From Bradyrhizobium prioriisuperbiae (GTDB lineage Bacteria > Pseudomonadota > Alphaproteobacteria > Rhizobiales > Xanthobacteraceae): a stretch of DNA of 64,000 bases. The notes under the pieces are model-generated. The model ran no database searches and was not told where the DNA came from. It saw nothing but the letters and a program-made list of their open reading frames with translations. The stretch is from the NCBI RefSeq assembly GCF_032397745.1, contig NZ_CP135921.1, forward strand, positions 5,134,501-5,198,500. Direction: 5' to 3'. Positions 50,788-60,353 of the stretch are shown piece by piece. The translations under genes and the position numbers were made by a program. Position 1 is the first letter of the stretch; each line of letters starts with the position of its first letter.

Positions 50788-51591
50788 ATGACGCAACTGT
50801 CGCCCATCCGCACCAATGCCACGCCGCGATGGAGCGACGAGGAATGGAGGCTCCGGATCCAACTCGCGGAGTTCTACCATCTGGTGGATTATCTCGGCTG
50901 GACCGAAATGATCTTCAATCATATCTCGGTGCGCGCTCCGGGCCCGGATCATCATTACCTGATCAATCCGTTCGGCCTCTATTATGACGAGGTCACGCCG
51001 GACAACCTGCTCAAGATCGATCTTGCCGGCCAGTTGGTCGAGCCGTCGCCGTATCCGGCCAATCCGGCCGGCTTCGCCCTGCACAGCGCCATTCACGGCG
51101 CCCGCGCCGATGCGCATTGCATCGTGCACACCCATACCACGCCGATCTCGGCGATCGCGCTCAAGCAGGACGGCTTCGGTCACGACGATTTCTACGGCGC
51201 GCAGCTGTTCGGCCGGGTCGGCTATCACACCTTCGAGGGCATCACGCTGTTCGCCGCGGAAAAGGAGCGCATGCTCGCGAGCCTCGGCGACCGCAACGTG
51301 CTGGTGCTGCGCAACCACGGCGTGGCGGTCTGCGAACAGGACATTCCACGCACGTTCATGCTGCTGTGGACGGTGCAGCGCGCCGCCGAGATTCAGACTG
51401 CGGCCGGCGCCATCCCCGGCGCCAATGTGGTGCTGACCGACGAGATCCGCGGCAAGTGCTCCGATCTTGCTGATCATCTGGTGGAAGACGCCGCCTTCGC
51501 CACCAAGCTGTTCGACGCCATTGTCCGCAAGATGCGCCGCAACCGCGGCGAGCTGTGGCCTGGGGATGATGGGGAGCGGCGGAGGGCATAA
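50788..51591 (+). CDS. Class II aldolase/adducin family protein
   Basis: A 267-residue zinc-dependent aldolase-type protein. Seen: RIQLAEFYHLVDYLGWTEMI, FNHISVRAPGPDHHYLINPF, the metal-binding His pair in CIVHTHTTPISAI, and the third His in VLVLRNHGVAVCE. The family includes fuculose-phosphate and rhamnulose-phosphate aldolases, 3-oxo-tetronate-phosphate decarboxylases and a large group of unassigned enzymes without the catalytic Glu. ATG 50788 follows AGAGAGG. It lies 14 bp after the PanE-like gene, so the two form an operon. Confidence 0.9.
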   Translation: MTQLSPIRTNATPRWSDEEWRLRIQLAEFYHLVDYLGWTEMIFNHISVRAPGPDHHYLINPFGLYYDEVTPDNLLKIDLAGQLVEPSPYPANPAGFALHSAIHGARADAHCIVHTHTTPISAIALKQDGFGHDDFYGAQLFGRVGYHTFEGITLFAAEKERMLASLGDRNVLVLRNHGVAVCEQDIPRTFMLLWTVQRAAEIQTAAGAIPGANVVLTDEIRGKCSDLADHLVEDAAFATKLFDAIVRKMRRNRGELWPGDDGERRRA

Positions 51592-51596
51592 GGGCG

Positions 51597-51683
51597 GCCG
51601 GGAGGTCAGATCGGAACGTATGCTTGCGCTTGTCCAGCGACTTGGCTGCGCCAAGGCGCCGGGACAAGCCCGGCCGTGACGGC
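51597..51683. repeat. Interspersed repeat, family B-like, copy 3
   Basis: GGCCGGGAGGTCAGATCGGA at the left and CGGGACAAGCCCGGCCGTGA at the right, with TTGTCCAGCGACTTGG between, resemble the family B repeat at 20692. It fills the gap after the aldolase gene. Confidence 0.5.
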
Positions 51684-51813
51684 CTGGGGTATCGAGACGT
51701 ATCGCCCCTTACCGGATGCCAATTTATCGCTTTGCATCCGGCCGCGCCGGGCGATATGCCATAATACTCTTTAAGCTTGAAGCATACCGCCCCTGAACCA
51801 GGACTGCCCCGTC

Positions 51814-53508
51814 ATGAAGAAACTTCGGTCACGCGTCACCACCGATGGGCTCGACCGGGCGCCGCATCGGGCCTTCATGCGCGCCATGGGGCTTGACGAT
51901 GCTGCGATTGCGAAGCCGATGGTCGGCGTGGTCAGCATGAAGGGCGAGCAGACGCCCTGCAACATGACACACGACTTCCAGGTCGCGGCGGCGAAAGAAG
52001 GCATCGCGGAGGCCGGCGGCACGCCGCGCGAATTCTCCACCATCTCCGTGTCCGACGGCATCAGCATGAACCACGAGGGCATGAAGTTTTCGCTGCTGTC
52101 GCGCGAATTGATCGCCGATTCCATCGAAGCGGTGGTGCATGGGCTGGCCTATGACGCCCTGATCGGATTCGGCGGCTGCGACAAAACGCTGCCCGGGGTG
52201 ATGATGGGCATGATCCGCTGCAATCTGCCGTCGATCTTCATCTATGGCGGCAGTGCGCTGCCCGGGCGGTTTGCGGGACGTGATCTTACGGCGCTGGATT
52301 CCTATGAGGCGGTTGGCGCCGTGATGACCGGCGAGATGGACGAGGCGACGCTGGAGCGGATCGAACGCGCGTGCCTGCCGACCATCGGCGCCTGCGCCGG
52401 GCAGTTCACCGCCAACACCATGGCCATGGTGTCGGAGGCGATGGGACTGACGATCCCCAACATCTCCATGGTGCCGGGCGTCTACAGTGAACGCGCACAG
52501 CAATCGCGCCGGGCCGGGCGGCTGGTGATGGAGATGCTGGAGCGTGGCGGCCCGCTGCCGCGCGAGATCGTCACCCGCAAGGCGCTGGAGAACGGTGCTG
52601 CGATCGTGGCTGCCACCGGCGGCTCGACCAACGCCGCGCTGCATCTGCCGGCGCTCGCCAACGAGGCCGGTATCAAATTCAGCATCGACGATGTCGGCGA
52701 GGTGTTCGCGCGCACGCCGCTGATCGGCAACCTGCGCCCCGGCGGCAAATACACCGCCAAGGATGTCTATGACATCGGCGGCACCGCGGTGGTGATCCGC
52801 GCGCTGATCGAAAGCGGCCACATCGACGGATCCTGCATGACGGTGACCGGGTGGTCGCTCACCGCCGAATACGGCGAAGCCAACAAGCCGGATGGCGAGG
52901 TGATTTTCAGGACCGACGCGCCGATCATGCGCGACGGCGGTGTCGCGATCCTGAAAGGCAATCTCTGTCCCGACGGCGCGGTGATCAAGGTCGCGGGGCT
53001 GAAGAACCTGGTGTTCGAAGGCAAAGCGCGGGTGTTCGAGGATGAAGAGGGCTGCGTCGCCGCCGTGCGCGCGCGCGCCTACGAGGCCGGCGACGTGCTG
53101 ATCATCCGCAACGAGGGGCCGGTCGGCGGCCCCGGCATGCGCGAGATGCTCGGCGTCACCGCATTGATTTACGGCCAGGGCATGGGCGAGAAGGTGGCGC
53201 TGGTCACCGACGGCCGCTTCTCCGGCGCGACCCGCGGCCTGTGCATCGGCTATGTCTCGCCGGAGGCTGTTGTCGGCGGACCGCTTGGGCTGGTCAAAAC
53301 CGGTGACCCGATCCGGATCGATGCCGCGTCGCGCCGCATGGATCTCTTGGTCGACGACGACGAGCTCGCACGCCGACGCAAAGCCTGGACCGCGCCGCCG
53401 CCACGCCATCGCGCCGGCGCGCTCGCGAAGTATGCCAAGCTCGTTGGGCAGGCCCCGGGCGGCGCGGTGACCCATGACGGTGCCGCGCAATGGCCCTGGT
53501 TCGATTGA
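51814..53508 (+). CDS. ilvD: Dihydroxy-acid dehydratase family protein (IlvD/Edd)
   Basis: A 564-residue iron-sulfur dehydratase. Three cluster Cys are seen in [22 protein letters not shown] and [15 protein letters not shown]. Also present are [56 protein letters not shown] and the active-site [20 protein letters not shown]. The length and motifs match IlvD, which makes 2-oxo-isovalerate for branched-chain amino acids, but sugar-acid dehydratases share them. The neighbours (class II aldolase, HIBADH-type dehydrogenase) make a sugar-acid or hydroxy-acid catabolic role at least as likely. ATG 51814 follows CCAGGA. The gene symbol denotes the family. Confidence 0.9.
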   Translation: MKKLRSRVTTDGLDRAPHRAFMRAMGLDDAAIAKPMVGVVSMKGEQTPCNMTHDFQVAAAKEGIAEAGGTPREFSTISVSDGISMNHEGMKFSLLSRELIADSIEAVVHGLAYDALIGFGGCDKTLPGVMMGMIRCNLPSIFIYGGSALPGRFAGRDLTALDSYEAVGAVMTGEMDEATLERIERACLPTIGACAGQFTANTMAMVSEAMGLTIPNISMVPGVYSERAQQSRRAGRLVMEMLERGGPLPREIVTRKALENGAAIVAATGGSTNAALHLPALANEAGIKFSIDDVGEVFARTPLIGNLRPGGKYTAKDVYDIGGTAVVIRALIESGHIDGSCMTVTGWSLTAEYGEANKPDGEVIFRTDAPIMRDGGVAILKGNLCPDGAVIKVAGLKNLVFEGKARVFEDEEGCVAAVRARAYEAGDVLIIRNEGPVGGPGMREMLGVTALIYGQGMGEKVALVTDGRFSGATRGLCIGYVSPEAVVGGPLGLVKTGDPIRIDAASRRMDLLVDDDELARRRKAWTAPPPRHRAGALAKYAKLVGQAPGGAVTHDGAAQWPWFD

Positions 53509-53515
53509 GGCCCAA

Positions 53516-53630
53516 CTCCTCATCCTGAGGAGCCCGCGTAGCGGGCGTCTCGAAGGATGAGGCCCGCGCGGTGAGCACATCGGCCTCGTGGTTCGAGACG
53601 GCGGTTCGCGCCTCCTCACCATGAGGAGCC
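53516..53630. repeat. Interspersed palindromic repeat, family A, copy 3
   Basis: It runs from ACTCCTCATCCTGAGGAGCC to CTCCTCACCATGAGGAG, with TCTCGAAGGATGAGGCCCGC inside, just after the IlvD-type gene. It is a more diverged member of the family. Confidence 0.75.
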
Positions 53631-53699
53631 GAGCTGAGATTTTGGTGTGCGTGATAGCGCTCGCTGAGACGACGACAAACTCACTGGAAGGAACACCCC

Positions 53700-54578
53700 A
53701 TGGAAACACTCGGTTACATCGGCCTCGGTTTGATGGGACTGCCGATGACGCGGCGACTGCTCGCAGCCGGCCACAGAGTGTCGGCGTGGAACCGCTCGCA
53801 GGCGAAGCTTGCCGAGGTGGTGCAATCTGGCGCCCAAGCGTTGAACAGCCCGGCTGAGGTCGCCGCCAGCGCCAGCATCATCTTCATGTGCCTGACCGAC
53901 GCAAAAGCCGTCGAAGCGGTGGTGTTCGGCGCCGATGGGTTAGCGTCGGTCGCGGGCGAGGGCAAAGTGGTGGTGGATTTCTCCTCGATCCATCCCGACG
54001 CGACGCGCTCCATCGCCGAACGCCTGCGTGCCAAAAGCGGCATGCACTGGATCGATGCGCCGGTGTCCGGCGGCACCAAGGGCGCGGCCGAGGGAACGCT
54101 CGCGGTGATGGCCGGCGGCGATGCCGCCGACATCGCCCGCGTCACGCCTTATGTACTGGCGATGGCGCGCGGCTTCACCCACATGGGGCCGACCGGCGCC
54201 GGGCAAACCACCAAGCTGTGCAATCAGGTGATCGTCGGCTGCACCATGGCGGTGCTGGCGGAAGCCACGCGTCTGGCGGTGAATGCCGGCATCGATGCCA
54301 GGCGGCTGCCCGAAGCGCTGAAGGGCGGTTTCGCGGATTCGATTCCGCTGCAATTGTTCGTGCCGCGCATGGTCGACGCGATCCATTCGCCGCCGCTCGG
54401 CGGCTCGGCCATCATGCTGAAGGATCTCGACACCGTGCTCGATGTCGCGCAATCGAACGGCACGCCGGTGCCGATGGCCGGTCTTGCTGCGCAACTGTTC
54501 CGGATGTTGCAGGCGACGCGTGGCGATGACGCCGAAGCGCTGGAGATCTACAAGCTGAGCGGAGTCAGCAAGAGTTAG
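53700..54578 (+). CDS. 3-hydroxyisobutyrate dehydrogenase-type oxidoreductase
   Basis: A 292-residue NAD(P)-dependent beta-hydroxyacid dehydrogenase. Seen: LGYIGLGLMGLPMTRRLLAA for the dinucleotide loop, DAPVSGGTKGAAEGTLAVMA for substrate binding, GPTGAGQTTKLCNQVIVG with the catalytic Lys, and KDLDTVLDVAQSNGTPVPMA near the end. These are the four signatures of the family, whose substrates include 3-hydroxyisobutyrate, tartronate semialdehyde and L-threonate. GGAAGGA precedes the ATG. It follows the IlvD-type gene across a repeat and may share its pathway. Confidence 0.92.
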   Translation: METLGYIGLGLMGLPMTRRLLAAGHRVSAWNRSQAKLAEVVQSGAQALNSPAEVAASASIIFMCLTDAKAVEAVVFGADGLASVAGEGKVVVDFSSIHPDATRSIAERLRAKSGMHWIDAPVSGGTKGAAEGTLAVMAGGDAADIARVTPYVLAMARGFTHMGPTGAGQTTKLCNQVIVGCTMAVLAEATRLAVNAGIDARRLPEALKGGFADSIPLQLFVPRMVDAIHSPPLGGSAIMLKDLDTVLDVAQSNGTPVPMAGLAAQLFRMLQATRGDDAEALEIYKLSGVSKS

Positions 54579-54804
54579 CTTTGGCAAGAGCCAATTCTCC
54601 TGCGCTTACGATTACGCAATCGATCAATCTGATTCAATGTTGAGCCAGATCTGAAGATTGCGTCGCGGCAACAGTGCAAGCGAAAAGCACGGAATCAGCG
54701 ACACACCCACGTCATGCCCTCCCGCAATTATTGCTGCATGTGTCCGTAGGCGACATCTGCTGTAGTCGATGTTGCCGGATGAGACATGAGTGAGGGTTCC
54801 AGTT

Positions 54805-57800
54805 ATGCGCGATACCAGCGTGATGACGTCGCGGTTCCACTTCGGCGCGGTTTCGCGAACACGTGTGGAGCGGAACAAAACTTATCTCACGTCCACCGCT
54901 CTCGCAGGCGGATTGTCTCTGCTCGGATTCGCGGCATTGCTTCCACAACAGGCTTTTGCTGCCTGTGTTGTCAGCAGCGGTTCCACTGCGGTGTGTTCCG
55001 GAACCAACACAACACCGCAGACGGTCACAGTCGATAACGCTGATGTCACGACCACGCCGGGGTTCAGCATCGACACCACTGCAAGCAGCGGCGACGCGCT
55101 GACGATTTCGGGTGCAGGCGCCATCTCTTATAACGACGCCAATGCATCGGCACTGCAGTCCACCTCAACAGCGCTTTCGGTGACAACAACGGGGAACTCC
55201 GGTGTCACGCCGGGCTCCCTGACCATCAACACCGGTGGAACCATCACGGGCGCCGACGGCTATGGCATCTATGCACGGAACTCCGGCAGCGGAGCCACCA
55301 GCATCACGGCGTCGGGTGCAGTAACCGCGTTCGGCAACGTCGGCTTTGGTATCGGCGCGATCTTCGTGCAGAACGATGCCACCGCCACGAATCTGACCGT
55401 GAACGCAGCGTCGGCGCGGGGGGATCTCTACGGAATCTGGGTCGACAATGCCGGCACCGGCGCGACCAGCATCACGGCCACCGGCACGGTGAGTGGCAGC
55501 GCCAGCGGCATCTACGCGCATAATGCTGCCTCGGCAACGGATCTGACCATCACAGCGGCGATCGTGGTCGGGAGCGATTTTGCCATCGATGCCCAGAATT
55601 CCGGCTCCGGCAAAACCAGCATCACCACGGGCGATGTGTTTGCGACAACGAACGGCATGATTGTTTCGAACGGCGTGACCGCGACCGATCTGACGGTCCG
55701 TACCGGGGCCGTGACCGGAGGGCGCAACGGAATCGGCATCTCGGTTTTCAACAACGGTACCGGAGCAACCAGCGTGACCACCACCGGTCTGGTCGAAGTC
55801 GGCACGGCTGGAACGGGCATCCAAGCCGCCAACGGCGGTTCGGCGACCGATCTCACGATCAGCACCGCGGCTGTGAACGGCGACGATTACGGCATCTACG
55901 CCGACAATGCCGGCCACGGCGCGACGCGGGTGACGGCGACCGGAGCAGTGACGGCCGCCGGCGTCGCGAATCCCGGTGCTACCGGAATCTTCGCACGCAA
56001 TTCAGCTTCAGCGACAGACCTGACGGTGAATGCCGTCGATGTGAGCGGCGGCACCACCGGCATTTATGCCGAGAATGGCGGCACCGGCGTGACCGCCATT
56101 ACGGCGACCGGCGATGTGGCGGGGCGGACCTCGGGCATCGTTGTCCGCAATGGCTCGACCGCAACCGATCTCACGGTGAATGCGGCCGCCGTCACCGGTG
56201 GGCAGGCCGGACGTTTCGGCATGGGGATTTCCGCGATCAACAACGGGACCGGTGCCACCAGCGTGACGGCCACTGGGCTTGTGGCAGGTGGTAACAGCGG
56301 AGAGGGCATCCACGCCGCCAACGGGACGTCGGCCACCAGTCTGACGGTGAAGGCGGCTGATGTCAGCGGCGACACCTATGGCATCTTCGCCGACAATGCC
56401 GGCACCGGAGCGACCAGCATCACAGCGACGGGTGCTGTGACCGTGGCCGGCGTTTCCGGCCCGGGCGCGGCCGGTATTTTCGCGCGCAATGCAGCGTCCG
56501 CAACCGACCTGACCATCAACGCTGCCGCTGTGAGCAGCACCAGTTACGGCATCTATACCGAGAACCGCGGCCGGGGCGCGACCAGTGTCACCGCCACGGG
56601 CGACGTCGTGGCGCCCCTGATCTACGGCATTGTTGCCGTCAACGGGCAAGTGACCTTCAATGACTCCGGGAGTATCACCGACGTCGCGGCATCAAACGGC
56701 ACCGATCTGACGGTGAAGGCCGCCGCGGTAACCGGCGCCGCGGCGGGCATCTATGCCTGGAACGCCGGGACTGGAGCGACCAGCGTGACGGTGACGGGCT
56801 CCGTTTCAGGCAACAGCCAGGTCGGCAGCGGAAGCGGAATCTTCGCGCAGAACGGCGCGACGGCGACAAGCCTGACGGTCCATGCAGCGGCGGTGAGCGG
56901 TGATGGTTACGGCCTTTACGTCCATAATTCCGGTACTGGCGCAACCAGCATCACGACAACCGGTGCGGTGATCGGATCCGGCGATGCCGGTGTTGGCACC
57001 GGCATCTTCGCCCAGAACGAGGCTACAGCGACCAGCCTGACCCTGAAAACGGCGGCGGTGCAGGGCGACATCTGGGGCATTCAAACCTACAACGCGGGGA
57101 CCGGTGCGACCAGCATCACCGCGACTGGCGCCGTCACCGGGATTATCGGGATCGATGCCCGCAATGCGGCGTCGGCAACGGATCTGACGATCAATGCGAC
57201 GGTCGCGGGTGGCCGCGATGAGGGCATCATCGCGGCGAACGCCGGCACCGGCGCAACCCGCGTCACCGTCACAGGCGGGGTATTCGCGCTGTCGAGCGGT
57301 ATTCTGGCCTTCAACGGGGCGAGAGCCACCGATCTGACGGTGAATGCAGCAATGGTGACCGCTAACCGAAACGGTCTTGGCATTTCTGCGAGCAACAGCG
57401 GCACGGGTGCAACCAGCGTCACCGCCACCGGCCGGGTGAGCAGCGGCACCAACGGAGAAGGCATTCACGTCAGCAACGCGAGTTCGGCGACCAGCCTGAC
57501 GGTGAGTGCCACTGATGTCAGCAGCGATGCCTACGGCATCTACGCCGACAATGCCGGCATCGGGGCGACCAGTGTGACGGCCAGCGGTGCGGTCATCGCT
57601 GCCGGCATCGCGGTTCCCGACGCGGTCGGCATCTTCGCGCGCAATTCCGCTTCGGCGACCAGCCTGCGGGTGGATGCGGCTGATGTCAGCGGCGGCAGCT
57701 ATGGCATCTATGCCGAGAACCGCGGCCGCGAATCCACCAGCATCACGGCGCGCGGCATCGTCGAAGGTGGTGTCGCAGGCATCGATGTCGTATCGACCCA

Positions 57801-59652
57801 GATCGCCTTGATCCGGATCACCGGCGCGAATGCAGAGGTGCGCAATGCGTCGCGCGATCCCTCGGCGGCCGCCATCGTCACCAGCGGCGGATCAGTCACC
57901 CTGTTCAACGAAGCGCGTCTGACCGGAACGGTGCAACTGGGCGGCGCCGGCAATCTTGTGCTGAACAGCGGCGTCTGGACCACGGCCGGCGGCCTCAACG
58001 CCTTCGGCACCGGCGGCAACACCCTGATCAACACCGGCACGATCGCAGCCGCCGTCTCTGGCGCCCAGGCGGAAACGACGCGGTTCAATGGCCTTGCCAA
58101 TTTCAGCAACAGCGGCTTGCTCACCTTGCAGGATGGTGGCGCCGGGGACACCGTTCGTTTCAGCGGCAATCTCATTTCCACCGCCGGCTCCGTCCAGGCC
58201 ATCGACCTCAACAAGGCCGGCCAATCGGACCGCATCCTGGTGGATGGTGTTGCGAGCATCGGCGGCACGACGCTCAATGTTGCCAACCAGGGCGGTTTCA
58301 CCGTGGGCACGCGCTACACAGTGCTGACCGCGACCGGGGCCCTGATCGGAACCTATGGAAACATCACCGGCAGCGGCGCCTTCATCGGTCTGGTCGACAC
58401 ATATGACGCCCACAACGCCTATCTCGACGTCACCCAGGCGCGCACCTTCAGGGCCGCCGCACTGACGCGCAACCAGGTCGCCATCAGCACCAGTCTCGAT
58501 GCACTGGAGACCACCGACACCAGCAATGCGGTGTACAAGGCCGTGGTCAATTCCGCGACCGATAGCCAGGCCCGGGTGTCGTTCGATGCTCTGTCGGGCG
58601 CGGTGCATGCCTCGGGGCAGACCGCGCTGATCGAGAACAGCCATTTCGTCAGCGACTCCGCGATCGATCGCATTCGTCAGAGCTTCGACGCCGTTGGTGC
58701 GCCGTCCATGCAAGGGGCGATGCCTGTGATGTCGTTTGCAGCGGATGCGCCGGTCTCGCCTGCGCTCGATGCCATGGCTTATGCGATGCCAACCAAGGCG
58801 CGGCCGATGCGCGCGCCGGAGCCGGAATCCACGCTTGCGATTTGGGGGCAGGGGTTCGGCTCCTGGGGCCACACTGGCGGCGACGGCAACGCCGCTGCAG
58901 TGAACCGCTCCACCGGCGGCATCGTCACCGGCATCGACGGAGTTGTTGCCGAGACGTGGCGGCTCGGTCTGATGGCCGGCTACAGCCGCAGCAATTTCAG
59001 CGTGTCGGACGTGGCATCCTCCGGCCAGAGCGACAACTATCATGTCGGCGTCTATGGCGGCACCCAGTGGGGCCCGCTCGGCTTCCGTGCCGGCGCCGTC
59101 TACACCTGGCATGACATCTCGACTGTGCGCTCGGTCAATGCGCCGGGCTTCTCCGATCGCTTGCGCGCCGACTACAACGCCAACACGACGCAGGCGTTCG
59201 GCGAATTCGGCTATCGGCTGGACTGGTATCGCGTGGCGCTGGAGCCGTTCGTCAATCTCGCCCACGTCCATATGCACACCGACGGCTTTGCGGAAAGCGG
59301 CGGGCTGGCCGCCCTGACCAGCATCGGCACCACGACCGACACCACCTTCACCACGCTCGGCCTGCGCGGTGCCACGAGCTTCATGCTGGGCCCCGTAGCT
59401 ACCACCGCGCGCGGCACGCTGGGCTGGCGCCATGCGTTCGGGGATGTCACGCCGCTGAGCACATTTGCCTTCGCCGGCAGCAGCGCTTTCTCGGTCGCAG
59501 GCGTGCCGCTGGCGAAGGACGCCGCGGTGGTCGAGGCGGGACTCGATTTCGCTGTGACCCGCGCCGCCACGGTCGGCGTTACTTATGGCGGCCAGTTCGG
59601 CGACAATGCGCGCGATCAGAATGTGCGGGGCACGCTCGCCATCAAATTCTGA
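54805..59652 (+). CDS. Autotransporter with beta-helix repeats
   Basis: A 1,615-residue type V secreted protein. A long signal peptide (residues 1-52, ending LLPQQAFA before AC) directs Sec export. Residues about 53-1000 are repeats alternating two half-units like NAASATDLTINAAAVSG and DNAGTGATSITATGAV, about 45 residues per pair, as expected for a right-handed beta-helix passenger. Residues about 1000-1130 give a PATR-like region (NSGLLTLQDGGAGDTVRFSG). Residues about 1343-1615 form the outer-membrane beta-barrel (LAIWGQGFGSWGHTGGDGNA, ending LAIKF with the terminal Phe). ATG 54805 has GAGGG upstream; a GTG at 54790 is possible. Only a few Cys are present. The likely location is the cell surface, for adhesion or aggregation. 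No protease motif is seen. Confidence 0.93.
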   Translation: MRDTSVMTSRFHFGAVSRTRVERNKTYLTSTALAGGLSLLGFAALLPQQAFAACVVSSGSTAVCSGTNTTPQTVTVDNADVTTTPGFSIDTTASSGDALTISGAGAISYNDANASALQSTSTALSVTTTGNSGVTPGSLTINTGGTITGADGYGIYARNSGSGATSITASGAVTAFGNVGFGIGAIFVQNDATATNLTVNAASARGDLYGIWVDNAGTGATSITATGTVSGSASGIYAHNAASATDLTITAAIVVGSDFAIDAQNSGSGKTSITTGDVFATTNGMIVSNGVTATDLTVRTGAVTGGRNGIGISVFNNGTGATSVTTTGLVEVGTAGTGIQAANGGSATDLTISTAAVNGDDYGIYADNAGHGATRVTATGAVTAAGVANPGATGIFARNSASATDLTVNAVDVSGGTTGIYAENGGTGVTAITATGDVAGRTSGIVVRNGSTATDLTVNAAAVTGGQAGRFGMGISAINNGTGATSVTATGLVAGGNSGEGIHAANGTSATSLTVKAADVSGDTYGIFADNAGTGATSITATGAVTVAGVSGPGAAGIFARNAASATDLTINAAAVSSTSYGIYTENRGRGATSVTATGDVVAPLIYGIVAVNGQVTFNDSGSITDVAASNGTDLTVKAAAVTGAAAGIYAWNAGTGATSVTVTGSVSGNSQVGSGSGIFAQNGATATSLTVHAAAVSGDGYGLYVHNSGTGATSITTTGAVIGSGDAGVGTGIFAQNEATATSLTLKTAAVQGDIWGIQTYNAGTGATSITATGAVTGIIGIDARNAASATDLTINATVAGGRDEGIIAANAGTGATRVTVTGGVFALSSGILAFNGARATDLTVNAAMVTANRNGLGISASNSGTGATSVTATGRVSSGTNGEGIHVSNASSATSLTVSATDVSSDAYGIYADNAGIGATSVTASGAVIAAGIAVPDAVGIFARNSASATSLRVDAADVSGGSYGIYAENRGRESTSITARGIVEGGVAGIDVVSTQIALIRITGANAEVRNASRDPSAAAIVTSGGSVTLFNEARLTGTVQLGGAGNLVLNSGVWTTAGGLNAFGTGGNTLINTGTIAAAVSGAQAETTRFNGLANFSNSGLLTLQDGGAGDTVRFSGNLISTAGSVQAIDLNKAGQSDRILVDGVASIGGTTLNVANQGGFTVGTRYTVLTATGALIGTYGNITGSGAFIGLVDTYDAHNAYLDVTQARTFRAAALTRNQVAISTSLDALETTDTSNAVYKAVVNSATDSQARVSFDALSGAVHASGQTALIENSHFVSDSAIDRIRQSFDAVGAPSMQGAMPVMSFAADAPVSPALDAMAYAMPTKARPMRAPEPESTLAIWGQGFGSWGHTGGDGNAAAVNRSTGGIVTGIDGVVAETWRLGLMAGYSRSNFSVSDVASSGQSDNYHVGVYGGTQWGPLGFRAGAVYTWHDISTVRSVNAPGFSDRLRADYNANTTQAFGEFGYRLDWYRVALEPFVNLAHVHMHTDGFAESGGLAALTSIGTTTDTTFTTLGLRGATSFMLGPVATTARGTLGWRHAFGDVTPLSTFAFAGSSAFSVAGVPLAKDAAVVEAGLDFAVTRAATVGVTYGGQFGDNARDQNVRGTLAIKF
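55651..56130 (+). repeat. Autotransporter super-repeat, copy 1 (160 residues)
   Basis: Opens NGMIVSNGVTATDLTV and ends ATGDVAGRT. It shares its order of sub-motifs (GISVFNNGTGATSV, GIQAANGGSATDL, GIYADNAGHGAT, GIFARNSASATDL, GIYAENGGTG) with the copies at 56131 and 57295. Confidence 0.8.
56131..56619 (+). repeat. Autotransporter super-repeat, copy 2 (163 residues)
   Basis: Directly follows copy 1 in tandem. It has the same five sub-motifs and three extra residues near QAGRFGMGIS. Confidence 0.8.
57295..57774 (+). repeat. Autotransporter super-repeat, copy 3 (160 residues)
   Basis: Opens SGILAFNGARATDLTV and repeats the same five sub-motifs in the same order. It is separated from copy 2 by about 225 residues of the simpler two-part repeat. 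Confidence 0.8.
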
Positions 59653-59698
59653 GTTCGGGACTGAAGTGCGTCGGCGCTCTATTGATGTTGAATTAACT

Positions 59699-59800
59699 CC
59701 GTCATCCTGAGGTGCGAGCGAAAGCGAGCCTCGAAGGATGCTCGGCCGTGGCCGTCGCCCTTCGAGGGCCGCACTACGCGCGGCCGCCTCAGGATGACGG
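59699..59800. repeat. Interspersed palindromic repeat, family A, copy 4
   Basis: It opens CCGTCATCCTGAGGTGCGAG and closes CGCCTCAGGATGACGG, with CCTCGAAGGATG and CCCTTCGAGGG inside. It lies just after the autotransporter gene. Confidence 0.85.
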
Positions 59801-59891
59801 ATAACGTTGATCGAACCATCTCGCTTTAGGTCGCTGCGAAAAACTTCGCGCCCTCTTGACGTCTGCCGTTTCACGTATCATATCAAGTTAC

Positions 59892-60353
59892 ATGAGACGA
59901 GACAGCAGACTTTCTGGCGTTCTCCATGTGCTGCTGCACATGGCGGAGCGGGACGTGCCGATGACCTCGGAGGAACTAGCGGCCTGCATGGGCACCAACG
60001 CCGTGGTCGTGCGGCGCACGATGGCCGGATTGCGCGAGGCCGGATTCGTCCGTTCTGAGAAGGGCCATGGCGGCGGCTGGACCATCGCGCGGGATCTCAA
60101 GACAGTGTCGCTGCGTGACGTCTACCAGGCGCTGGGCGAACCCGTTCTGCTCGCCATCGGGCACCGCACCGAAAGTCCAGGATGCCTCGTCGAGCAGGCG
60201 GTGAACGCCGCGCTCGGCGATGCCTTCCGCGATGCGGAGGCCTTGCTGATCGAACGCCTCGGCGATGTGTCGCTGGCTGATCTCGCCGATGATTTCAGGA
60301 AGCGCTACGCCGCGCACCGGCGCAGCCACAAAGGACACGGACATGCAGGTTGA
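59892..60353 (+). CDS. Rrf2-family transcriptional regulator
   Basis: A 153-residue winged-helix regulator. Seen: RLSGVLHVLLHMAERDVPMT, then SEELAACMGTNAVVVRRTMA as the recognition region, GLREAGFVRSEKGHGGGWTI with the typical GxGGG wing, and LRDVYQALGEP. Only two Cys are present (AACMG and SPGCLVE), too few for the three-Cys iron-sulfur site of IscR or NsrR, so it is probably of the YwnA-like cluster-free or thiol-sensing type. It overlaps the following flavoprotein gene by 11 bp, a strong sign that it controls it. Confidence 0.9.
   Translation: MRRDSRLSGVLHVLLHMAERDVPMTSEELAACMGTNAVVVRRTMAGLREAGFVRSEKGHGGGWTIARDLKTVSLRDVYQALGEPVLLAIGHRTESPGCLVEQAVNAALGDAFRDAEALLIERLGDVSLADLADDFRKRYAAHRRSHKGHGHAG

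Noticed and set aside
54805..59652. Repeated DNA of the autotransporter gene read as a CRISPR array.
   Set aside because: The repeats are coding, imperfect, in frame and without unique spacers.
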